5,223 bases of DNA from Rosettibacter primus (GTDB taxonomy: Bacteria > Bacteroidota > Ignavibacteria > Ignavibacteriales > Melioribacteraceae): the NCBI RefSeq assembly GCF_036860675.1, contig NZ_JAYKGK010000020.1:1-5223 (forward strand), read 5' to 3'. The position numbers were made by a program, and so were the translations under genes. Below the pieces are notes generated by a model. The model was not told the origin of the DNA and made no database searches. It worked only from the letters and a program-made list of their open reading frames with translations. Every line of letters starts with the position of its first letter. Within the stretch, counting starts at the first letter, position 1. Below are positions 1-5,223 of the stretch, one piece after another.

Positions 1-93
1 ATGACAGGGAGAAAATAATGGCGAATTCCTCAGAATGACAGAAAAGAAATAACACTGTCATTCTGAATGGAGCGAAGCGGAATGAAGAATCTC
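1..93. repeat. Cluster of short dispersed-repeat fragments
   Basis: The best copy lies at 55-93 on the plus strand. It begins CTGTCATTCTGAA and ends TGAAGAATCTC, with a GAGCGAAGCGG middle. A shortened copy in the opposite orientation lies at 24-41 and ends CAGAATGACAG. The first bases of the window (ATGACAG) look like the end of a further copy. The arms CAGAATGACAG (31-41) and CTGTCATTCTG (55-65) form a perfect 11-bp inverted repeat around 13 bases. A related copy occurs at 2637-2664, so this is a repeat family and not a single hairpin. No ORF is associated. Similar 'TTCTTCACTTCGTTCAGAATGACA'-like intergenic repeats are, from memory, common in several bacterial phyla; their function is not known to me. 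The hairpin could also help end acs transcripts reading leftward, but it lies about 140 bases past the acs stop and has no clear T-tract. Confidence 0.7.
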
Positions 94-109
94 AAATAGC
101 AAAACTTAC

Positions 110-125
110 TTTTATCGAGATAAAA
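110..125. other. AT-rich inverted repeat downstream of acs
   Basis: TTTTATC and GATAAAA are 7-bp arms separated by only two bases (GA), about 80 bases past the acs stop codon. The stem would be almost entirely A-T and would lose its innermost pair to make a loop, so it is a weak hairpin at best. It may contribute to termination of acs, but the sequence does not prove it. The remaining bases between 126 and 205 show nothing I can assign. Confidence 0.2.
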
Positions 126-205
126 TTCGACTTACATCTTTTATTTTAGCATATTCTTGCAATCCTGTTATTTCAGTTTATAAAATATTTCTATTTCTTA
201 ATCTT

Positions 206-2098
206 TTATTCTTCCAATGTAGATATATTTCCAGGGTCTTGTCCTAATGCTCTTGCTTTTAGGACTCTTCTCATAATTTTTCCGCTTCGAGTTTTGGGTA
301 ATGAGTCAACAAATTCAATATGTTCAGGTTTTGCAATTGGACCGACTTCGTGACTTACATGTTGTCTTAGTTCTTCAATTAATGCAGTAGATTTTTCATA
401 GCCATTACGAAGAATTACATAAGCATAAATTGCATTCCCTTTTACTTCATGAGGCAGTCCAATAGCTGCTGCTTCAGCAACTGCTGGATGACTTACTAAT
501 GCACTTTCAATTTCTGCAGTTCCTAATCTATATCCTGATACTTTAATAACATCATCAACTCTACCAATTATCCAGAAATAACCATCTTCATCTTTACGTG
601 CACTATCGCCAGTTAAGTACATGCCGGGGAATTTACTCCAATATTGTTGAATATATCGTTCGGGGTCCTTGTAAACTGTTCTTATCATTGCGGGCCATGG
701 AGTTTTAATTACAAGATAACCTTCTTCATTTGGTTTGACTGAATTTCCATTTTCATCAACAATATCCATTTCTATTCCTGGAAATGGTCTTGTAGCAGAA
801 CCTGGTTTAAGTGGGACACAAGGTAATGGTGTTATCATAAACATTCCAGTTTCTGTTTGCCACCATGTATCCATAATTGGGCATTTTTCTTTTCCAACAA
901 CTTTATAATACCATTTCCAAGCTTCAGGATTAATTGGTTCCCCAACTGAGCCTAATAATCTTAATGAAGATAAATCATGTCTTTTGACCCAGGCTTCACC
1001 AAATCTCATCAAACCTCTTATAGCAGTTGGTGCGGTGTAGAGAATATTAATACCATACTTTTCAATCATCTGCCACCAACGATTTGGATATGGGAAATTT
1101 GGTGCTCCTTCATACATAAAAGATGTAGCCCCATTTAATAAAGGACCATAGACTATATAACTATGTCCCGTAATCCAGCCAGGGTCTGCAGCACACCAAT
1201 AACGGTCTTCTTCATGAATATCAAATACATATTTTAATGTTGTATAAACACCGACCATATAACCGCCGTGGGTATGTAAAATTGCTTTTGGTTTTCCTGT
1301 TGTACCAGAAGTGTAAAGTATAAAAAGCGGATCTTCAGTATCCATGATTTCTAATGCACAATTTTGATTTGCAATTGGTAAATTCATTAATTCGTGATAC
1401 CACATATCTCTGCCCTGTTCCATATTTATTTCCTGACCGGTTCTTTTAACAACTAACACATGTTCTACTGTGCCGCATCTTTGTAATGCTTCGTCTGCTA
1501 TTTGTTTTAATGGAACTATTTTTCCGCGTTGATAAGCTCCATCTGCTACAATTAACACTTTCGAGTTGCTGTCTTCAATTCTTTCTGCAAGAGATTCAAC
1601 AGAAAATCCTCCATAAACAACAGAATGAATTGCACCTATTCTTGCACATGCTAACATCGCAATTATAATTTCTGGAATCCTTCCCATATAAATTGTAACG
1701 CGGTCACCCTTTTGTACTCCCATACTTTTCAATACATTTGAAAATTTGCATACTTCACGGTGTAAAGCATAATAGGACATTGTTCGTAAATCTCCATTCT
1801 CTCCCTCCCATATTAAAGCTAATTTGTTTCTTCGATAAGTTTTGATATGAACATCAAGACAATTATAAACAATATTAGTTTTTGCTTTAGTAAACCATTT
1901 ATAAAAAGGTTTATTAGAATCATCAATTACTTTTTCCCATTTATTAAACCAATGCAATTCATCAGCCATTTTTGACCAGAATCCTTCATAATCTTTCTTT
2001 GCAAGTTCATTTAGTTCATCCCAATTTTTTATATGCGATTTATTTAAAACATCCTCACTTGGATAATATACTTCCCCGTGTAATTTTTTGTTTAACAT
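206..2098 (-). CDS. acs: Acetyl-CoA synthetase (AMP-forming acetate-CoA ligase)
   Basis: This cytoplasmic enzyme makes acetyl-CoA from acetate, ATP and CoA via acetyl-AMP, for acetate scavenging. The protein has 630 residues, close to the roughly 650 of enterobacterial Acs, and looks complete. An acetyl-CoA synthetase N-terminal domain covers about 35-95. The AMP-binding domain has the phosphate loop YTSGTTGKPK at 262-271. GWITGHSY (307-314), SVGEP (384-388) and DTWWQTETG (410-418) supply the acetate pocket. Trp413 matches the Trp that limits the enterobacterial enzyme to short acyl chains. TGDSA (496-500) and GRVDD (512-516) lead to the C-terminal hinge, and SGYRLGTAEIE (521-531) follows. 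PKTRSGKIMRR (601-611) contains the catalytic Lys607, which in relatives is inactivated by acetylation. Small departures from the enterobacterial pattern are Ile309 for Val, Met419 for Gly after TETG, and Tyr523 for His; these look like lineage variants. The ATG is fixed by a strong ribosome binding site. The gene is divergent from the metal-type genes to its right, with no operon partner visible. Confidence 0.96.
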   Translation of the reverse strand: MLNKKLHGEVYYPSEDVLNKSHIKNWDELNELAKKDYEGFWSKMADELHWFNKWEKVIDDSNKPFYKWFTKAKTNIVYNCLDVHIKTYRRNKLALIWEGENGDLRTMSYYALHREVCKFSNVLKSMGVQKGDRVTIYMGRIPEIIIAMLACARIGAIHSVVYGGFSVESLAERIEDSNSKVLIVADGAYQRGKIVPLKQIADEALQRCGTVEHVLVVKRTGQEINMEQGRDMWYHELMNLPIANQNCALEIMDTEDPLFILYTSGTTGKPKAILHTHGGYMVGVYTTLKYVFDIHEEDRYWCAADPGWITGHSYIVYGPLLNGATSFMYEGAPNFPYPNRWWQMIEKYGINILYTAPTAIRGLMRFGEAWVKRHDLSSLRLLGSVGEPINPEAWKWYYKVVGKEKCPIMDTWWQTETGMFMITPLPCVPLKPGSATRPFPGIEMDIVDENGNSVKPNEEGYLVIKTPWPAMIRTVYKDPERYIQQYWSKFPGMYLTGDSARKDEDGYFWIIGRVDDVIKVSGYRLGTAEIESALVSHPAVAEAAAIGLPHEVKGNAIYAYVILRNGYEKSTALIEELRQHVSHEVGPIAKPEHIEFVDSLPKTRSGKIMRRVLKARALGQDPGNISTLEE

Positions 2099-2102
2099 AT
2101 TT

Positions 2103-2110
2103 CCTCCTTT
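2103..2110 (-). promoter_or_regulatory. Shine-Dalgarno site of acs
   Basis: On the minus strand the bases read AAAGGAGG, an excellent anti-SD match, ending four bases before the acs ATG (2096-2098). It decides the acs start and shows that SD-led initiation is used in this organism. I could not find a convincing acs promoter in the rest of the 96-bp divergent intergenic region. Confidence 0.85.
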
Positions 2111-2151
2111 AATAATATTGATAATTAGACTTTATGTCTTTAGATTTGCAG

Positions 2152-2180
2152 TTGAAAATAAACTTTGAGTCCTTTATAAT
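2152..2180 (+). promoter_or_regulatory. Sigma-70-like promoter for the small His-motif gene
   Basis: TTGAAA at 2152-2157 and TATAAT at 2175-2180 are separated by exactly 17 bases. The -10 is a perfect consensus and the -35 matches four of six positions. Transcription would be expected to start near 2186-2188, only about 7-9 bases before the ATG at 2195. The resulting mRNA would be nearly leaderless, consistent with the absence of a ribosome binding site in front of that gene. AT-rich DNA yields such matches by chance, but spacing, quality and placement together favour a real promoter. Confidence 0.55.
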
Positions 2181-2194
2181 CAATAAAAAATTTT

Positions 2195-2554
2195 ATGAAT
2201 GGTAAGATTAAACATACTATCACCTGGGTATTTATTGTTTTATACTTTTCGATTTTATGTTTAGATGTATTTCACATTCATAAACATGAAATAAAATCTT
2301 ATGGTTATATATCCCTTTCTAATGAATTAAATATTTCTGATCCATTTAAAAATGAATCAGGATTATGCAGTGTTGAGCAGTTTTTCAATCACAGTTTTAA
2401 TGCTCAATTAATTACTTCATCAATTCTCATTTATTTGAATCAAACTATACCTTTGATTCAAAAAGCACAAACAGATATTCCTATAAAAAATTTATTTACA
2501 ACACTCACACTCCGATCCCCTCCCCAATTAATCCAAGAAATATTTCTCTATTAA
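2195..2554 (+). CDS. Small membrane-anchored or secreted HxHxH protein, possible metal-uptake partner
   Basis: This 119-residue protein has no family I can name with certainty. It begins with a short basic stretch, then a hydrophobic segment (about 9-26) that is either a signal peptide or a single membrane anchor. HIHKHE (27-32) follows directly, placing three alternating histidines just outside the membrane. A central GLCSVEQFF stretch (56-64) has Cys58, and His66 follows. The C-terminal part carries LRSPPQ (106-111). This order (leader, His pairs, a Cys region, terminal R-x-P-P) resembles the small DUF2946-like proteins I recall near metal-related genes, but the usual second Cys of a C-x-x-C is absent. 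Start choice: the only Met in the frame is the first residue, and the leader needs it. No ribosome binding site is visible, and the promoter lies just upstream. The TonB receptor follows 198 bp later on the same strand. I infer a role in handling or sensing the metal taken up there. That the ORF is a real gene is likely; the role is speculative. Confidence 0.7.
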   Translation: MNGKIKHTITWVFIVLYFSILCLDVFHIHKHEIKSYGYISLSNELNISDPFKNESGLCSVEQFFNHSFNAQLITSSILIYLNQTIPLIQKAQTDIPIKNLFTTLTLRSPPQLIQEIFLY

Positions 2555-2636
2555 TCAAACATTTTTTGTAATCAATAAAATATTTTTCTAAACGTAAAAA
2601 TCTGAAGCGGTCATCGTCATAATATTTTAGAGATAA

Positions 2637-2664
2637 GAGATTCTTCACTTCGTTCAGTATGACA
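2637..2664 (-). repeat. Dispersed repeat copy between small gene and receptor gene
   Basis: Read on the minus strand this begins TGTCATACTGAA and ends TGAAGAATCTC. It matches both ends of the copy at 55-93 (one mismatch in the first 12 bases, the last 11 identical) but lacks about 10 bases of its middle. It sits in the 198-bp gap between the two co-directional genes. The rest of 2555-2636 is AT-rich with no feature I can assign. Confidence 0.65.
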
Positions 2665-2701
2665 TTGAGTTCAAAATTCATAATTCATTTTCGTCTGCAT
2701 T

Positions 2702-2711
2702 AAGCATGCTT
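2702..2711. promoter_or_regulatory. Perfect 10-bp palindrome, candidate operator
   Basis: AAGCATGCTT is fully self-complementary and lies 41 bases before the receptor ATG, where a metal-responsive repressor (Fur or Zur type) could act. It is flanked by looser symmetric arms, TCATTT at 2685-2690 and AAATGA at 2714-2719, which are not centred exactly on it. No known operator consensus is matched, so the assignment rests on symmetry and position alone. Confidence 0.25.
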
Positions 2712-2740
2712 GGAAATGATATAAAAACTAAATTTGATTG

Positions 2741-2745
2741 AGGAG
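2741..2745 (+). promoter_or_regulatory. Shine-Dalgarno site of the TonB receptor gene
   Basis: AGGAG ends seven bases before the ATG at 2753, an ideal spacing. A TTG at 2738 is in frame but overlaps this site and would add five residues (first residue, then RRFK) before the Met of a normal signal peptide, so ATG 2753 is the start. Confidence 0.85.
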
Positions 2746-2752
2746 ATTCAAA

Positions 2753-4990
2753 ATGAAGAAGATAAATATTTTTATACTAATCATATATTTATGGATTACA
2801 ATAATTATTGATGCACAAACTTTTTCATTAATTGGTTATGTTAAAGAAGAAAAAGATGATACGCCTTTGATAGGTGTTAATGTTTTAATAGAAGAATTAA
2901 AAATAGGGACAACAACTGATACCGATGGGAAATTTGAATTCAATAATTTGAAGAGCGGAACATACTCTTTAAAATTTTCCTATATCGGTCATAAAACAAT
3001 AACAAGAAAAATCACGATTCCTTCAATTGAACCGATTGTAATAAAACTTGAAGAAGGAATAATTAATTTACAAGAAGTTGTTGTAACTGGAAATCCATTG
3101 TCAATTGACCCCAAAAATTTATCTCAAAGCACTTTATCAATTTCTAACTTAGAACTTCAGATAAAAAGAAATATCAGCATAGCTCAAATACTAAACTTTC
3201 AGCCTGGTATTGCAATGCGTTCTAATGGAATTGCTGCTGCAAGACCAATTATTCGTGGCTTTAGCAACAATAGAGTACTAATCTTAGAAAATGGTCTAAG
3301 AATGGGAGATTTATCCAATACATCGGACGACCATGCAATATCAGCAGATGGAAATACTCCAGAAAAAATTGAAGTACTTCGAGGTCCTGCAAGTTTACTC
3401 TACGGTAGCAATGCAATTGGAGGAGTTGTAAATATCATCACAGAAGATATTCCAAACTATATTTCGAAAGGGTTGATTGGTGATATAAATTTTGAAAATT
3501 CTTCTGTCAATAAAGAATTAAATATTAGCAGCGATATACATTTTGGATTTGATAAATTTTCTTTTCATTCAAATTATTTTAATCGGTATAGCAAAGATTA
3601 TACTGACGGCAATGGTTCTTCAGTTTTTAATTCCGACCAATTTTCAAGAGGATATCAGCTTGGATTTGCTTTTATCCCATCTTTTTTAAGAAGTGGAATC
3701 AGTATTAAAGATTATTTTAACAGTTATGGTATTCCAACCTTTTTCAATGATGAAGAGCAAATAAAAATTAATATGAAGAAAAAAGAATATCGTTTTTTGA
3801 TTGAAAGTGATAAGATTAATTTTTTTGTAAACAATTTTAGTCTTAAAGCTGGTTATCAAAATTATGAACATAAAGAAATATTAAGAGCAACAGGGGAAAC
3901 AGGAACTTCGTTCGGATTAAAATCATACAGCTTTGATTTATCCTTCAAACACAAACCAATACGCCTATGGCAGACAAAAAATATTTCTGGTGTTTTTGGG
4001 CTCTGGTATCAAAAACAAAATTACAATGTTTTTGGCGATGAAGCATTTACACCTAATGCAAATTACGATGGAATTGCTGCATACATATTCGAACAAATAA
4101 GAATCAACAAATTAAATATGCAGTTAGGTGTTCGAATTGAAAATAATCGAGTAGTAATTCCTGAATCGATAATTTCTGATACACATTTCCCTGCAGAAGA
4201 GAAAAATTATCTTTCTTTCAGCGGTTCAGTTGGAATTTCTTATAACATTTCTGATGATGTATCTTTGTTTTCAAATATTGCAAATGCATTTCGAGCACCA
4301 ACAGTGGAAGAACTTTCTTCCTATGCAATTCATGAAGCTACAGCTGCCTTTGATATTGGTAATCGAAATCTTAATAAAGAAAACAATCTTGGATTTGATT
4401 TAGGCTTACGAGTAAGAAAAGCAAATCACTTAGTTGAGCTCAGCAGTTATCACAATATGCTTAATAATTTCATTTACCGAAAACCAACAAATTATTTTTA
4501 TGATGCAGCATCAAACAAATTTAACGACACTTCCGGTTATCCAGTATTTATTTATTCACAATCAAATGCATCTATTTATGGATTTGAATTAATTGCTCAG
4601 TATGAATTTACCAGAAATTTATCTTTAACAGTCATGATGGATTATGTAAGAGGCATTGTAAGGGATACAAAAGAAAATTTACCACAAATGCCACCATTTA
4701 GATTTTCAATTGAACAAAGATATTTCACAGACAATTATTGGTTTGGTTATCAATGGAAATTAGCAGAAGCACAAAATAAGACAGCAGCCGAAGAAAAACC
4801 TACAAAAGGTTATGGAATTGTTGATATTTATTGTGGAGTAAAAATATTAACTGGGAAATTTTTTCATATAATTAGTTTAAAGATTGAAAATTTATTAGAC
4901 CAGCCTTATAAAGATCATTTATCTTCAATAAAAAATTTTGCATATATGCCAGGAAGAAATCTTCAAATGAGTTATAAATTTTTATTTTAA
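2753..4990 (+). CDS. TonB-dependent outer-membrane receptor, ZnuD-like, probable metal uptake
   Basis: This 745-residue outer-membrane receptor takes up a ligand using TonB-ExbBD energy. A signal peptide covers 1-21 (KK, hydrophobic 5-19, probable cleavage IDA|QT). A carboxypeptidase-regulatory-like beta domain follows (about 24-99: GVNVLIE, TDTDGKFEF, YSLKFSYIGHK). EVVVTG (108-113) looks like the TonB box. The plug covers about 120-235, with RPIIRGFSNNRVLILENG (164-181) and IEVLRGPASLLYGSNAIGG (206-224). The beta-barrel runs from about 240 to the terminal Phe745, with FRAPTVEEL (513-521) and the usual aromatic end. The plug has SDDHAISAD (191-199) and the barrel has YAIHEATAAFDIGN (524-537), FGDEAF (427-432) and YHNMLNNFIY (566-575). 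Together these resemble ZnuD-type zinc receptors, in which a plug Asp-His and a barrel His take part in metal binding. Zinc is the best guess; another metal or a metal complex is possible. No long His-rich loop is present. The frame is intact. The upstream HxHxH gene is the likely partner. Confidence 0.93.
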   Translation: MKKINIFILIIYLWITIIIDAQTFSLIGYVKEEKDDTPLIGVNVLIEELKIGTTTDTDGKFEFNNLKSGTYSLKFSYIGHKTITRKITIPSIEPIVIKLEEGIINLQEVVVTGNPLSIDPKNLSQSTLSISNLELQIKRNISIAQILNFQPGIAMRSNGIAAARPIIRGFSNNRVLILENGLRMGDLSNTSDDHAISADGNTPEKIEVLRGPASLLYGSNAIGGVVNIITEDIPNYISKGLIGDINFENSSVNKELNISSDIHFGFDKFSFHSNYFNRYSKDYTDGNGSSVFNSDQFSRGYQLGFAFIPSFLRSGISIKDYFNSYGIPTFFNDEEQIKINMKKKEYRFLIESDKINFFVNNFSLKAGYQNYEHKEILRATGETGTSFGLKSYSFDLSFKHKPIRLWQTKNISGVFGLWYQKQNYNVFGDEAFTPNANYDGIAAYIFEQIRINKLNMQLGVRIENNRVVIPESIISDTHFPAEEKNYLSFSGSVGISYNISDDVSLFSNIANAFRAPTVEELSSYAIHEATAAFDIGNRNLNKENNLGFDLGLRVRKANHLVELSSYHNMLNNFIYRKPTNYFYDAASNKFNDTSGYPVFIYSQSNASIYGFELIAQYEFTRNLSLTVMMDYVRGIVRDTKENLPQMPPFRFSIEQRYFTDNYWFGYQWKLAEAQNKTAAEEKPTKGYGIVDIYCGVKILTGKFFHIISLKIENLLDQPYKDHLSSIKNFAYMPGRNLQMSYKFLF

Positions 4991-5044
4991 TTATGTGATT
5001 ATTATATTGGCGTCATAAAATTTAGACTTTTCTTTTCAAAGTGT

Positions 5045-5135
5045 GGAGAGGTGGCCGAGTGGCTGAAGGCAGCGGTTTGCTAAACCGCCATAGGGGCTTA
5101 AACCTCTATCGCGAGTTCGAATCTCGCCCTCTCCG
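5045..5135 (+). tRNA. tRNA-Ser (anticodon GCT)
   Basis: This is a complete class II tRNA of 91 bases, reading AGC/AGU codons. The acceptor stem pairs GGAGAGG (5045-5051) with CCTCTCC (5128-5134), with discriminator G at 5135 as usual for serine. The D stem is GCC (5054-5056) with GGC (5068-5070). The anticodon stem is GCGGT/ACCGC with loop TTGCTAA, anticodon at 5079-5081. The long variable arm pairs ATAGGGG (5090-5096) with CCTCTAT (5103-5109), including one G-U pair. The T arm is GCGAG/CTCGC with loop TTCGAAT (5116-5122). The 3' CCA is not encoded. It follows the receptor stop by 54 bases; no clear terminator or tRNA promoter could be assigned in between. Confidence 0.97.
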
Positions 5136-5153
5136 CGAAGTTATATCTCTTCA

Positions 5154-5223
5154 ATGGAATATTTTGTTTACATACTTTACTCTCCTTCTCATAATCGTAC
5201 TTATGTTGGTCAAACTAATGACT
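5154..5223 (+). CDS. GIY-YIG nuclease-family protein, N-terminal fragment (cut by window end)
   Basis: Only 23 residues are present, beginning MEYFVYILYSPSHN and continuing RTYVGQTND. The pair VYI ... YVG spaced about ten residues apart is the core GIY-YIG signature of the small single-domain UPF0213/YhbQ-like endonuclease family, whose members are usually about 80-100 residues. The gene begins 18 bases after the tRNA-Ser and has no good ribosome binding site (only a weak GAAG at 5137-5140). The reading frame stays open back into the tRNA to a TAG at 5091, but the ATG at 5154 gives the normal N-terminus of the family. It may be co-transcribed with the tRNA. The catalytic Arg and Glu expected further on lie outside the window, so activity cannot be judged. 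Confidence 0.8.
   Translation, partial: MEYFVYILYSPSHNRTYVGQTND

Noticed and set aside
1486..1668. 60-codon open frame on the plus strand
   Set aside because: It lies wholly antisense inside acs, has low-complexity Leu/Phe-rich content, no ribosome binding site and no recognisable family.
2127..2139. AGAC-TTTAT-GTCT inverted repeat in the divergent intergenic region
   Set aside because: Arms of four bases are expected by chance and nothing else supports an operator.
2602..2620. CTGAAGCGGTCATCGTCAT, resembling parts of the dispersed repeat
   Set aside because: Only short scattered words match, and the order differs from the other copies; too weak to call.
2729..2736. TAAATTTG, a perfect match to the Bacteroidetes -7 element TAnnTTTG
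   Set aside because: Transcription from it would begin about at the Shine-Dalgarno site (2741-2745), and the upstream TTG at 2710-2712 is only 16 bases away, not the usual 19 or so. Probably chance in AT-rich DNA, though a very short leader cannot be excluded.
3686..3871. 61-codon open frame on the minus strand
   Set aside because: It is antisense to the receptor barrel, and its composition is what AT-rich coding DNA gives on the opposite strand.
4991..5030. Possible terminator after the receptor gene (TTATG/CATAA arms followed by T-rich sequence)
   Set aside because: The stem is only five pairs, mostly A-T, with an 18-base loop.
5094..5153. In-frame extension of the GIY-YIG gene into the tRNA
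   Set aside because: It would translate the tRNA 3' half and adds nothing typical of the family; the ATG at 5154 gives the normal N-terminus.

Overview
The window is AT-rich. It carries an acetyl-CoA synthetase, a TonB-dependent outer-membrane receptor with an N-terminal carboxypeptidase-regulatory-like domain, a tRNA-Ser followed at once by a GIY-YIG nuclease gene, and short dispersed repeats. TonB receptors of this architecture, the '...A|Q' signal-peptide end and the low GC point to the Bacteroidota/Chlorobiota group. An Ignavibacteria-like member is my best guess, from general resemblance only. Clear AGGAGG-type ribosome binding sites occur, and one good sigma-70-like promoter, so this does not look like a classical Bacteroides-type genome.

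Layout: positions 1-93 hold a cluster of fragments of a short dispersed repeat. Positions 206-2098 (minus strand) encode acetyl-CoA synthetase. A 96-bp divergent intergenic region follows, containing the acs ribosome binding site and a well-formed promoter (TTGAAA, 17 bp, TATAAT) pointing right. Positions 2195-2554 (plus) encode a 119-residue membrane-anchored or secreted small protein with a HIHKH motif. The 198 bp after it contain another copy of the dispersed repeat and a perfect 10-bp palindrome. Positions 2753-4990 (plus) encode a 745-residue TonB-dependent receptor. Positions 5045-5135 are a complete tRNA-Ser(GCT). From 5154 to the window edge is the start of a GIY-YIG nuclease-family gene.

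How the parts fit: acs is a housekeeping gene for acetate activation and is transcribed away from the rest. The small His-motif protein and the receptor are co-directional and probably form one functional unit. The receptor shows sequence features of the ZnuD-like branch (Asp-His in the plug, a His in an 'xHEAT' barrel motif). The small protein resembles the short His/Cys proteins ending in R-x-P-P that I associate with metal-related loci. My reading is a transition-metal (zinc- or copper-type) acquisition locus. That is an inference from sequence pattern, not proof. I see no wholly new system. The points most worth checking are the small protein, the metal-site residues of the receptor, the near-leaderless promoter, and the repeat between the two genes.
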